64,000 nucleotides of DNA, from assembly GCA_949752735.1 (NCBI GenBank), contig OX457053.1, positions 1,802,084 through 1,866,083 of the forward strand, in the 5' to 3' direction. This document shows, in pieces, positions 19,427-27,118 of this stretch. The notes below the pieces were generated by a model, which had not been told where the DNA came from, made no database searches, and saw nothing but the letters and a program-made list of their open reading frames with translations. Within the stretch, counting starts at the first letter, position 1. Each line of letters opens with the position of its first letter. The DNA is from Lumbricus terrestris (taxonomy: Eukaryota > Annelida > Clitellata > Crassiclitellata > Lumbricidae). Both the position numbers and the translations under genes were made by a program.

Positions 19427-20320
19427 TTATAATGTCGTCATTATATTTTTATAGGCATCCTTGCTCAACACCCCTTGTCTCAGTAACGCATCACACATCG
19501 CTACGATCTCGTTTCTTACCCCAGTATTACCTACCCTGAAGCTCTGAATTCTTAACTCCAACTGTTCCACCAATACATTAGGGTCTTCGGATATGACGAT
19601 TACGCCGACGCCTTTACCCACTGTACTACGCGGTCTATTTTTCCATATCGGTTTGATAATGTCATTGTATTTGGTACCTGAAGACGACCTAGGTCTGTTA
19701 GGATTTTGTGACTGTTCCATAGCTTTCGTCACGTACAGAATCTCAGCGTAATCGGCCTTATCATTAACATCGTATATCGTATCGTTAGGCTCTTTCATCG
19801 TCAACAACTCCCAAAGTCCCGGTGTTCCTGTGTAAGTCTTATCTCCAACCGTTACGTCGTCTTCTTGAATCAAAATCGGAGTGTCACCGATATAGAATTG
19901 TCCATTTTTAGATTTTATTCCGAATGTTGTGTCTGCGGTTCTTTTATCGGAGGCGTATTGATGAAGGTACTTGACGGCCATATCCCCTAATTCCAAAGTT
20001 CTAATGTCTTCAGTCGGGTCGTTGCTATACGCTTCTATCGAGGGATACTGGGGAAATTTAACTCGCTTTTGTATCGTCTGTAGCGCGTTTGAAGTAGCTA
20101 CCGAGTTTTCTTTGATAGCAGATAGTAAGGCATTTTGCTCTTTAGAAATTGCGGATTGGGAATCAACGATAGGCTTGTATAATTTGGTTAATTCTTGCTG
20201 CAGTCCTGAATCTCCTATTCTCTCCGAAAAAAAGTTTTGTTGGATATTCTTCTTTGTTTTCAGAAAATCTTCGACGATAAACTCTCTTTTCGCGGGGTCA
20301 TTGATTTTTACAAACGACAT
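19427..20320 (-). CDS. Conserved Polinton protein of unknown function (297 aa)
   Basis: This is a recognisable Polinton gene without a firm function. An N-terminal module (about 1-50: SF.KI.DPAKREFIV, KTKKNIQQNFFSERIGD) is followed by a helical linker. A conserved core has TFGIKSKNGQFYIGDTPI, VGDKTYTGTPGLWELL and IIKPIWKNRPR. The N-terminal module is copied at the start of each of the four small genes upstream. The stop is 2 bp before the pVI-like start codon region, so the genes nearly abut. It may be a virion or assembly protein, given its place beside capsid genes; that is inference. Confidence 0.75.
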   Translation of the reverse strand: MSFVKINDPAKREFIVEDFLKTKKNIQQNFFSERIGDSGLQQELTKLYKPIVDSQSAISKEQNALLSAIKENSVATSNALQTIQKRVKFPQYPSIEAYSNDPTEDIRTLELGDMAVKYLHQYASDKRTADTTFGIKSKNGQFYIGDTPILIQEDDVTVGDKTYTGTPGLWELLTMKEPNDTIYDVNDKADYAEILYVTKAMEQSQNPNRPRSSSGTKYNDIIKPIWKNRPRSTVGKGVGVIVISEDPNVLVEQLELRIQSFRVGNTGVRNEIVAMCDALLRQGVLSKDAYKNIMTTL

Positions 20321-20422
20321 TTTAAAATTAGAAACATAATAATGTTTTCAGACGTGTTTTCAGACAGATTCGTTATTTTTCTCAAACATAGATTGCAAGT
20401 GCTGTCTGACTTCTTCTCACCG

Positions 20423-20767
20423 TTAATGGACGAGTGATTCTATCGCATCCATCGCGACTTTCTTGTTATTGAATTTTTCAATCTCGCTCAGCATCAACTC
20501 AATCTCAACTGAAATGAGATCATCTATGAAAGCTTGTGAAATATGATCGTTGATCGTGTTGACTTTCACGTCAGCTAGCGTTTTCATCGTTTCAATCATC
20601 TCAGCTTTCGTCATCAGCCTTTTACCGATATAGCTGTCGATTATATTTTGCAGCCCCGAATCACCTAATATCTCCGATAAATAGTTTTGATGAATATTCG
20701 TTGATTTCAGAAACTCCGCAACGATAAACTCTCTCTTCGCGGGGTCGGTTATTTTTTGAAACGACAT
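20423..20767 (-). CDS. Small chimeric gene 1 of the tandem array
   Basis: The 114-residue protein begins with about 40 residues nearly identical to the 297-aa protein's start (PAKREFIV, SEILGDSGLQ). It then switches to the helical module of the 232-aa membrane protein (MKTLADVKVNTINDHIS, LMLSEIEKFN). The membrane segments are absent. Noncoding sequence after its stop still resembles the 3' end of the 232-aa gene (ATTCGTTATTTTTCTCAAAC), which betrays its origin. Function is unknown. Confidence 0.7.
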   Translation of the reverse strand: MSFQKITDPAKREFIVAEFLKSTNIHQNYLSEILGDSGLQNIIDSYIGKRLMTKAEMIETMKTLADVKVNTINDHISQAFIDDLISVEIELMLSEIEKFNNKKVAMDAIESLVH

Positions 20768-20830
20768 TTTAAGTAAAAGAAAAAAAAATAATGTTTTCAG
20801 ACGTATTTCCAGACAGATTCGTTATTTTTC

Positions 20831-21208
20831 TCAAACATAGATTGCAAGTACCTCCTGACTTATTACTTGATTGCGTAACGATTCCGCTATGGTTGTAATC
20901 TTATTGCCCCAAATTTCTTTAATATCGCTTAGAATCAGATAATATTCCTCAACCGAAATGATATCATCCAGGAGAGCTTTTGTAATATGGTCGCTGATCG
21001 TGTTGAGTTTCGCGACAGCTTGCGTTTTGATTTCTTCATACATCTCAGCTTTCATCATCTGATTTTTATAGCTGTCGATTAAACTTCCCATCTCCGAATC
21101 ACCTATTAAACCCCATAAAATTTGTTGATTATGTTCATCGATTATTTTCAGATTTTCTACAACGAAATCGGCTCTTTTCGCGGGATCGGTTATTTTTTGA
21201 AACGACAT
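20831..21208 (-). CDS. Small chimeric gene 2 of the tandem array
   Basis: I chose the ATG at 21206-21208, giving 125 residues starting MSFQKITDPAKR. That matches the other array members and has TTAAAATG before it; a longer in-frame start at 21286 would translate intergenic repeat. The second half carries the NTISDHITKALLDDIISVEE helical module. As elsewhere in the array, ATTCGTTATTTTTCTCAAAC follows the gene. Confidence 0.7.
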   Translation of the reverse strand: MSFQKITDPAKRADFVVENLKIIDEHNQQILWGLIGDSEMGSLIDSYKNQMMKAEMYEEIKTQAVAKLNTISDHITKALLDDIISVEEYYLILSDIKEIWGNKITTIAESLRNQVISQEVLAIYV

Positions 21209-21342
21209 TTTAAGTAAGTAAAAAAATAATGTTTTCAGACGTGTTTTACGACATGTTTCAAAACATAAGTTGGACGTATTTCCCAACGTAACGACATACG
21301 TCTACATGTTTTCACGTATGTTAGTCTTTTTTTATAGATTCG

Positions 21343-21702
21343 TTATTTTCTCACACATAGCCCCCATTGCAACTTTTTTCCCATTATATCCATCTCCAAT
21401 TTAATATCTATCTCGTTCTCCGCCGACGAATATTCCTCATCTGAAATATTATCAGCTATGAGAGCTTTTGAAATATAATCTTGGATCGTGAGGATTGTCT
21501 TGTCGGCTAGCGTTTTGATCTTTTTATCCGTCTCAGCTTCCATCTCAGCTTTTTTATCGATATAGTCGAGGATTGTTCTTTGCACCCACGAATCATTTAT
21601 TAACTCCGATAAATAGCTTTGATTAATATACTCCCTGTTTTTCTGATATTTTGCTCTGTAATCGTCTCCTTTCGCGAAGTCTTTGATTATTATACACGAC
21701 AT
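21343..21702 (-). CDS. Small chimeric gene 3 of the tandem array (most diverged)
   Basis: The 119-residue protein retains the two-module plan. The N-terminal part is diverged (MSCIIIKDFAKGD, NQSYLSELINDS), and the helical module reads KIKTLADKTILTIQDYISKA with ISDEEYSSAE. It is charged and predicted helical, with no membrane segment. Its divergence suggests it is the oldest copy or under different selection. Confidence 0.6.
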   Translation of the reverse strand: MSCIIIKDFAKGDDYRAKYQKNREYINQSYLSELINDSWVQRTILDYIDKKAEMEAETDKKIKTLADKTILTIQDYISKALIADNISDEEYSSAENEIDIKLEMDIMGKKLQWGLCVRK

Positions 21703-21769
21703 TTTAATTAAGTAAGAAAAAAAAAATAATGTTTTCAGACGTGTTTTTCGACATGTTTTAAAACATAAG

Positions 21770-22129
21770 TTAGACGTATTCCCTAATGTATCGATCCCCT
21801 CTACATATCATATGTCGCATGTTACTTTCTACCCTTTTCATCTCGGATTTAATATCAAACCTAATGCCTTCTATCTCGCCCCTCTCCAACGAAAATTCCT
21901 CATCTGAAATGTTATCGTCTATGAGAGCTTTTGAAATATGGTTGAAGATCGCGTCGATTGTTTCGTCAGCTATCCTTTTGATCTTTATGTTCTCCTCCGC
22001 CTCCGACTTAAGCTTGTTAATGACATAGTCGTCGATTATACCTTGAGGCTCAGAGCCTAATCTCACTGAAAAGTTTTCACGAATGTTCTTCTTTGTTTTC
22101 GCGGGATCATTGATTTTTACAAACGACAT
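21770..22129 (-). CDS. Small chimeric gene 4 of the tandem array
   Basis: The 119-residue protein starts MSFVKINDPAKTKKNIRENF, identical to the 297-aa protein's start except for a small internal deletion. The module IDAIFNHISKALIDDNISDE follows, then a basic tail with two Cys-free and one Cys-containing turns. It starts at TTAAAATG. Flanking spacers carry the repeated GACGTATTTCC and ACATGTTTTCACGTATG motifs. Confidence 0.65.
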   Translation of the reverse strand: MSFVKINDPAKTKKNIRENFSVRLGSEPQGIIDDYVINKLKSEAEENIKIKRIADETIDAIFNHISKALIDDNISDEEFSLERGEIEGIRFDIKSEMKRVESNMRHMICRGDRYIREYV

Positions 22130-22259
22130 TTTAAGTAAGTAAAAAAAAATTTTCAGACGTGTTTTTTTTGACGTATTTCCAAACGTAACGACATACGTTT
22201 ACATGTTTTCACGTATGTTTGCGTATGTTAGACGTATTTCCAGACGTAACGATATACGT
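22130..22259. repeat. Spacer with repeated GACGTATTTCC / TTTTCACGTATG motifs
   Basis: Two near-copies of a segment (GACGTATTTCCAAACGTAAC then TACATGTTTTCACGTATGTT) lie in tandem. Shorter versions occur in the spacers near 21230-21320 and 21740-21790, so the spacers were amplified with the genes. Confidence 0.75.
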
Positions 22260-22958
22260 CTACATGTTTTCACGTATGTTTGCGTTAGTAGTTTTTTTGA
22301 TAGATTCGTTATTTTTCTCAAACATGGATTGAAAGCACTGCCGGGCTTCTTCTTTTCCACGATCGATGAGTGATTGTTTCGTCACCTCGTCCATCGCGTC
22401 TATCGCAACTTTGATATTACTCCTAATTTCTTCTTTCATGCCGTTGAATTTTTCAATCTCGCTCAGAATCAATGAATATTCCTCATCTGAAATGTTATCA
22501 TCCATGAGAGCTTTTGAAATATGGTCGCTGATCGTGTTGAGTTTCGCATCGGCTAGCGTTTTGATTTTTTCGTGCTTCTCCGCCTTCAACGCCAGCTTTT
22601 TACTGATGTAGACACCGATTATACTTAGCAACCCCACACCTAATGCCGCTCCTTCCAAAGCCATAGCAATGGGCGCTGCGATTATAGTGGATAATAATCC
22701 GATTCCAGAAATTCCGAGTCCCATCGTGACCGCTGTTAGGACACCACCTACTGCACCGATTACGCTTACACTTCTATGGTACTTTTTACTCAACGCCGCT
22801 CTTTTGTCGCGTACTTGCTCGATTTCCTTCTTAATTTCACCAATCTTCTGAAGACGATAGGTTTGTGCAGACCCTGTGACGATATGTATTTCTCCTTCCG
22901 GTGCCGATGGAAGCTTCGGATAGAGTGATTGTGTTATTTTGATGCCTTCGTATTCCAT
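22260..22958 (-). CDS. Membrane protein with helical C-terminal module (232 aa)
   Basis: A short N-terminal region and a charged coil (GEIKKEIEQVRDKRAALSKK) precede about 55 hydrophobic residues (VIGAVGGVLTAVTMGLGISG to LSIIGVYI). These would make two membrane passes or a hydrophobic hairpin. The module KIKTLADAKLNTISDHISKA with ISDEEYSLILSEIEKFN follows, then a charged tail. That module is the source of the second half of the four small genes. Function is unknown; an envelope, pore or membrane-remodelling role is possible. Confidence 0.7.
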   Translation of the reverse strand: MEYEGIKITQSLYPKLPSAPEGEIHIVTGSAQTYRLQKIGEIKKEIEQVRDKRAALSKKYHRSVSVIGAVGGVLTAVTMGLGISGIGLLSTIIAAPIAMALEGAALGVGLLSIIGVYISKKLALKAEKHEKIKTLADAKLNTISDHISKALMDDNISDEEYSLILSEIEKFNGMKEEIRSNIKVAIDAMDEVTKQSLIDRGKEEARQCFQSMFEKNNESIKKTTNANIRENM

Positions 22959-22981
22959 TCGTTTTATTTACACGATATTTT

Positions 22982-23380
22982 TTATAACAGATAATTTACA
23001 TGACATAACGAATCTCCTGCGTTTATAGTTACTACTGAATCGGAGTTGTTTTGAATAGAGACTATGATATCATCAACCACATCATCGGAAACCACTTCGT
23101 TTTGTAGGCTGCATCTTTGTTCTTTGATACTCTGTTTGAGGGAAACGAGGCAAAGTCCTGCACTCATTTCTACACCTAGTCCAAGAGTTAGCGTAGTTGT
23201 CGCCTTTGGTTGTATCGTTATAACATTTTGCGCGAAAATCTCCCATCTTACGCCTTCTAGTAGCCTAATTGGATTGTGGGTAACGCCTCTCGTAATCTTC
23301 CAATGGACTTGCATGGGTTGGGTTCTAACCTCTACCTGGCGAGTTGGTTTAGTTCCAAATTTGTGTAGTGGTCTCGACAT
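22982..23380 (-). CDS. dUTPase-like beta-fold protein, probably not an enzyme
   Basis: In this 132-residue protein the C-terminal 80 residues follow the order of a trimeric dUTPase fold. They show ITIQPKATTTLTLGLGVEM, then GLCLVSLK where the family has its serine-containing motif, then IIVSIQNNSDSVVTINAGDS. The tyrosine/aspartate motif that binds deoxyuridine is not recognisable (EVVSDDVVDDI stands there). It may be a structural relative, as known for other viral dUTPase-derived proteins. It starts at CTTTATAAAATG. Confidence 0.45.
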   Translation of the reverse strand: MSRPLHKFGTKPTRQVEVRTQPMQVHWKITRGVTHNPIRLLEGVRWEIFAQNVITIQPKATTTLTLGLGVEMSAGLCLVSLKQSIKEQRCSLQNEVVSDDVVDDIIVSIQNNSDSVVTINAGDSLCHVNYLL

Positions 23381-23395
23381 TTTATAAAGACTAAA

Positions 23396-23995
23396 TTATA
23401 ATATCTGACCGAGAATCGGAATGTTTTGAAATGGAGAATTAGGACCGAACAAAAGTCCTTTACCTATAGGCACATATCCCGAACCCGTTTTCATGTATAG
23501 CCCGTTTGCTGTTATTGAGCCGCCTTTTGACCAAGGGGACATGAACAAACCAGATCCGGCTGCTCTTATCTTAAACCACTTATCATCGTCCTTAACATAC
23601 ACTACCCCAGATCCGCTCATTTTATCGACAATCTTCGACGTGGCTGCGGAACCTAAGCCGCTCATTGCTCCCATCGCTAAACTAGGTATCAGTTTAGACG
23701 CAATGAATTTACCCGCTGTTGCTAGAAACGGAAGTAAAGCGCCTATGAATCCTCCTTCGACTTTTCTATTGTTCTCCAATTGCGTTTTACTCATTTTGAT
23801 GATTACGCCTGTTCCTTTTTCATACGCCTTTGTCATTTTATTGACCTGTGCCTGCGTGAAAGCCAAAGCATGCTCTCCATTTATATCGTTATGGTTTAGT
23901 TTGATACTCACACCAGTTCCCGCTTGGAGAGATTTCTTAATTTTGTCTTGTTGCGCTTCTGAAATATTAACTTTAAAGCACGTGTAGCGACTCAT
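23396..23995 (-). CDS. Membrane-active minor virion protein (repeat plus hydrophobic helix)
   Basis: The 199-residue protein starts with two copies of a motif of about 35 residues (AQQDKIKKSLQAGTGVSIKL and AQVNKMTKAYEKGTGVIIKM). A hydrophobic glycine/alanine segment follows (GGFIGALLPFLATAGKFI to LAMGAMSGLGSAA), then a glycine-rich tail. The arrangement is a recurrent one in Polintons and adintoviruses and suggests a membrane-active virion component. It lies between the penton-like and dUTPase-like genes, with TATTAAAATG at its start. Confidence 0.65.
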   Translation of the reverse strand: MSRYTCFKVNISEAQQDKIKKSLQAGTGVSIKLNHNDINGEHALAFTQAQVNKMTKAYEKGTGVIIKMSKTQLENNRKVEGGFIGALLPFLATAGKFIASKLIPSLAMGAMSGLGSAATSKIVDKMSGSGVVYVKDDDKWFKIRAAGSGLFMSPWSKGGSITANGLYMKTGSGYVPIGKGLLFGPNSPFQNIPILGQIL

Positions 23996-24020
23996 TTTAA
24001 TATAAATTGCAAAAAAACTT

Positions 24021-24815
24021 TCAAACTTCTCTGATGTGAAAACGAATCGACAAGTCTTCTCCTCTAAGATTTACCTGTTTCCCATTTTGGTCTGTGAGCA
24101 CCGTTGTCATCGTAGAAATGGTAGACGTTGTAATGGGGATATAAATTAAATTATGCGGCACTTCGATAATTTTATACCCCGGGCCTGTGTTTGGGAAAAA
24201 AGAATGTATTACGTTTACCGCCGTTCCGTTAGAGTACGAAGACCCGATAATGTCGTTGGTCACTAGTAAACTACTGATACTCAATATATTTACCAAATTC
24301 TTCGATTCATTATATCCTCCAAGATAGATATATTTTGTAAAACCTAGAACCTTTCCAATCGAATTCCTAGACGTAAAATCAACCGCATAGTCCCCTGCTA
24401 TATTTAACACAGCCTTCAGCGTATTGGTGTTTGGTTCTATTGAGACACAGTACTCTGAATTTACCCTATCGTAATGCCCATTCTCCTTCATGATTCTCTG
24501 AATGTATTCGTTGATATCTGTTATTTCATAGCACCCTTCAGGGACTGTTATGTTAAACCAAGGGCTCACGCCATTCGGTGAATACCTAAAGTTGTTGTTT
24601 GTAGCGTCGATATTTGGAAAGGAATAGTACGTTTCGAGATTTACGAGGGCCATTTCGTATTTTTTATTTTTGTCTAGTTCAAGAGGTTGATTAAAATTTA
24701 TTCTGATTCGTGCGCTATTATCGCTTACCACAATGTAAAATGACGTTTTTGGTTCCGTGTTACGAGCCGTCTTTCCCGTATTATCAGCTATCTGTTTGAG
24801 AAGCGATGAGTCCAT
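24021..24815 (-). CDS. mCP: Minor capsid protein (penton-like, single jelly-roll)
   Basis: The 264-residue protein has the usual length for Polinton penton proteins, which plug the fivefold vertices. Typical blocks are KKYEMALVNLETYYSFPNI, the short ITDINEYIQ stretch, KVLGF in mid-protein, and a C-terminal LRGEDLSIRFHIRE. The frame is intact. It directly follows the ATPase gene (24 bp) in the leftward block, as in many Polintons. Confidence 0.9.
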   Translation of the reverse strand: MDSSLLKQIADNTGKTARNTEPKTSFYIVVSDNSARIRINFNQPLELDKNKKYEMALVNLETYYSFPNIDATNNNFRYSPNGVSPWFNITVPEGCYEITDINEYIQRIMKENGHYDRVNSEYCVSIEPNTNTLKAVLNIAGDYAVDFTSRNSIGKVLGFTKYIYLGGYNESKNLVNILSISSLLVTNDIIGSSYSNGTAVNVIHSFFPNTGPGYKIIEVPHNLIYIPITTSTISTMTTVLTDQNGKQVNLRGEDLSIRFHIREV

Positions 24816-24839
24816 TTATTAAAACGCAATAATTTTTTA

Positions 24840-25625
24840 CTACAGCGGATCCTCGATTACATAAAATTGATCGAATCCGCAGCGGTATTTACCGTTGTAC
24901 TTTTCGCTAGTATGGTCGATGACAAGGAATCCGTGCTGTTGTTTCCACACCGTTTCGCATAGTTTTCTAAATTCATCTTTAGGCATGTCCGTACTAGCAT
25001 GATCGTTGTAAATATGGTCGATATTTTTCTGGTCCTGTTTGAACAGGCAAATAAAGTTTGCATTCTCTCTGATCGTTTGCCGAGGTAGTTTGAAATAATT
25101 CTGAGCGAGGTAAAAACAGTCCACATTACTATGCCTTCCCCGAATATAATATGTTTCGCACTTGTTTTGTTTTTCCAATTGTAAATCGTCAAAAATCATC
25201 AGATTCTTCTTTTCGCTACTCAAGTCTCTCGGGTCTGGTACATCTTCGGCGTTTTCAAAGAACTTGGCAATTATATCGGATTTAGCTTTTGATCTTTTAG
25301 CCATTTCTTCCATAACGAGGGCTGGCGACGCGTTTTTTTCCATGATTTCGTCTTGAAGCTCGAATAATCCAACGATCTCTTCTTTCGGTAATTTTTCTTC
25401 GAAGGCCTTTTTAATAATGCGATATTCAGGTTGAAACAGAGATTTACCGAATACCTGGAGGTTATTATAGTCCAACCAGTCTGGCCTGAGTAATAGATTC
25501 AGAAGAAGCGTCGTTTTACCACAGCCTGACTTTCCGATTATCAGCCCCCGTATACTTTTGGGTAGCAAAGGATTATTAAATCTGTTCGATAAGGCAGATC
25601 CCCAACTCAGATCTTTGATATCCAT
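24840..25625 (-). CDS. Genome-packaging ATPase (FtsK/HerA type)
   Basis: The 261-residue protein has Walker A GKSGCGKTT (31-39) and Walker B LMIFDDL (about residue 145), then a putative sensor region with FYLAQNYFKLPRQTIRENAN. This is the A32/FtsK-HerA family that pumps DNA into preformed capsids in Polintons, virophages and large DNA viruses. All motifs are intact. It is the first gene of the leftward block, divergent from the PLA2-like gene, with only 29 bp between the start codons. Confidence 0.94.
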   Translation of the reverse strand: MDIKDLSWGSALSNRFNNPLLPKSIRGLIIGKSGCGKTTLLLNLLLRPDWLDYNNLQVFGKSLFQPEYRIIKKAFEEKLPKEEIVGLFELQDEIMEKNASPALVMEEMAKRSKAKSDIIAKFFENAEDVPDPRDLSSEKKNLMIFDDLQLEKQNKCETYYIRGRHSNVDCFYLAQNYFKLPRQTIRENANFICLFKQDQKNIDHIYNDHASTDMPKDEFRKLCETVWKQQHGFLVIDHTSEKYNGKYRCGFDQFYVIEDPL

Positions 25626-25654
25626 TTTAATTATAATAATATAATAAAAGCGAA
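25626..25654. promoter_or_regulatory. 29-bp divergent promoter region
   Basis: An AT-rich spacer (AATTATAATAATATAATAAAA) separates the start codons of the ATPase (-) and the PLA2-like gene (+). TATA-like elements lie in both directions, so it must drive both transcripts unless promoters lie inside the genes. Confidence 0.5.
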
Positions 25655-26167
25655 ATGTATTGCGTAAAGTGTAAAAAACATACCGAAACGAGAGATGTGC
25701 AGAACGTCGTAGCGAAAAACGGGAGATCGATGCTTCGAGGCGTTTGCGTTGTGTGCGGAACGACTAAAACTCAATTCGTAAAAAGCGTCACTACTAAGGG
25801 TGGAGATTTAGTTGGTTCGTTGAACGCAGCCACTAGTAACATTAAGCTACCTTGGGCTAAGTTTCCCGGTGAGATGCATTTACCAGGACATCAATTTACA
25901 GGCCCAGGAACAAGGCTAGACAAGAGACTGAACCCAGATGGGACTCCTAAAGATTGGAGCAGGCCTGTGGATAGGGTAGATAGCGCCGCTTATATCCATG
26001 ATTTGGCTTACGATCAACACACCGATACTGCTTCTAGGAATATTGCTGATAGGGTGATGATTAATGATTTGAATAATATTTCTAATCCTAGCTTGCGAGA
26101 ACGAGTGGAGAGGGCTATAGTGAAACCCATCTTGTCGGCTAAAACGAGCCTTGGTTTGGGATTTTAA
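25655..26167 (+). CDS. Zinc-ribbon plus parvovirus-type phospholipase A2-like protein
   Basis: The 170-residue protein has an N-terminal ribbon CVKCKKHTETRD ... CVVCGTTKTQFVK (residues 3-43, DUF5679-like). A short hydrophilic linker follows, then a PLA2 module like that of parvovirus VP1. This has the calcium-loop region HQFTGPGTRLD and the catalytic His-Asp pair in AAYIHDLAYDQH. Such domains let virions escape endosomes. Fusion to a zinc ribbon suggests a minor virion component; activity is inferred from motifs. It ends TTTTAA 12 bp before the first possible non-AUG integrase start. Confidence 0.8.
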   Translation: MYCVKCKKHTETRDVQNVVAKNGRSMLRGVCVVCGTTKTQFVKSVTTKGGDLVGSLNAATSNIKLPWAKFPGEMHLPGHQFTGPGTRLDKRLNPDGTPKDWSRPVDRVDSAAYIHDLAYDQHTDTASRNIADRVMINDLNNISNPSLRERVERAIVKPILSAKTSLGLGF

Positions 26168-26178
26168 AAAAACCTGAA

Positions 26179-27093
26179 CTGAAATGGACTGATCAATTAG
26201 CCGATGAATTGCACAAACCAGTCATCAGACATTTTAGGAAGAGAAAGGTGTTTGTTAATGGGATAGATGAGATATGGGCTGCCGATTTGGTGGACATGCA
26301 GGCTTTTGCTAAAGATAATGATGGGGTGAAATACCTATTAACCGTTATAGATGTTTTTTCTAAATACGGTTGGATTGTGCCATTGAAAGATAAGAGTGGG
26401 AAATCTACAGCTGACGGCTTCGTGAAGATACTCGAGGGTGGGAGGAAGCCGATTAAGTTATGGGTGGATAAAGGGAAAGAATTTTATAATAAGGATGTAA
26501 AGAATTTGGTTGAGTTGTACTCTACTGAGAATGAAGAAAAATCTTGCGTTGTTGAGAGGTGGAACAGAACGATGAAAGATAAAATGTTTAAGTACTTTAC
26601 CGCTAATTCAACGAGAAGATACATCGATATATTAGATGAAATGGTTAACAATTATAATAATACAAGGCATTCTTCCATTAAAATGACACCCGTTAAGGCT
26701 AGTATGAAAGTGAATGAAAGGGCCGTATTTATGAATTTAAACGGTAAAGAGATTTCAGAGCCTATTGTACCAAAGTTTTCAATTGGTGATAAAGTCAGAA
26801 TAACTAAGAAGAAGAATATTTTTGAGAAGGGATATACGCCTAGATGGACTGAGGAGGTATTTACAGTATCCCAGATTCAATACACGGTTCCGCCAACTTA
26901 TAAGATTACTGATTCTAATGGTGAGGAAATACAGGGGAGTTTTTATGAACAGGAGCTACAGAAAACGACTCAAGAAATATATAGGATTGAAAAAGTGATC
27001 AGGAAGCGTGGAAAGAAATCGCTTGTTAAATGGCTTGGATATCCAGAGTCTTTTAATTCGTGGGTAGATAATGAAGACTTAGTGGTCATGTGA
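26179..27093 (+). CDS. Retroviral-type integrase with C-terminal chromodomain, probably impaired
   Basis: Conserved integrase sequence starts at KWTDQLADELHKP, but the frame (open from 26143) has no ATG before 26296, which is past the first catalytic Asp in WAADLVDM. I start at CTG 26179; TTG 26207-26211 in the same frame is another option. The second Asp is in LWVDKGKEF and the Glu in CVVERWNRT. Only 28 residues separate these two, where the DD35E family has about 35, so part of the catalytic core looks deleted. A chromodomain (YRIEKVIRKRGKKSLVKWLG to DNEDL) ends the protein, which may steer insertion to particular chromatin. The Polinton insertion itself needed an active enzyme, so the damage may be later or complemented. 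Confidence 0.85.
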   Translation: MKWTDQLADELHKPVIRHFRKRKVFVNGIDEIWAADLVDMQAFAKDNDGVKYLLTVIDVFSKYGWIVPLKDKSGKSTADGFVKILEGGRKPIKLWVDKGKEFYNKDVKNLVELYSTENEEKSCVVERWNRTMKDKMFKYFTANSTRRYIDILDEMVNNYNNTRHSSIKMTPVKASMKVNERAVFMNLNGKEISEPIVPKFSIGDKVRITKKKNIFEKGYTPRWTEEVFTVSQIQYTVPPTYKITDSNGEEIQGSFYEQELQKTTQEIYRIEKVIRKRGKKSLVKWLGYPESFNSWVDNEDLVVM

Positions 27094-27118
27094 TGGGGGT
27101 TATTTTCCCAGCCGACGT

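Noticed and set aside
21209..21286. Upstream start for small chimeric gene 2
   Set aside because: It would add 26 residues translated from the repeated spacer; all sister genes start at the MSF/MSC position with a TTAAAATG leader.
26140..26172. Classical -1 frameshift site linking the PLA2-like gene and integrase
   Set aside because: The integrase is in the -1 frame, but no X-XXY-YYZ heptamer lies in the overlap in the correct phase; the TTTTAAAAAAAC run comes with or after the stop. Left as an open question.
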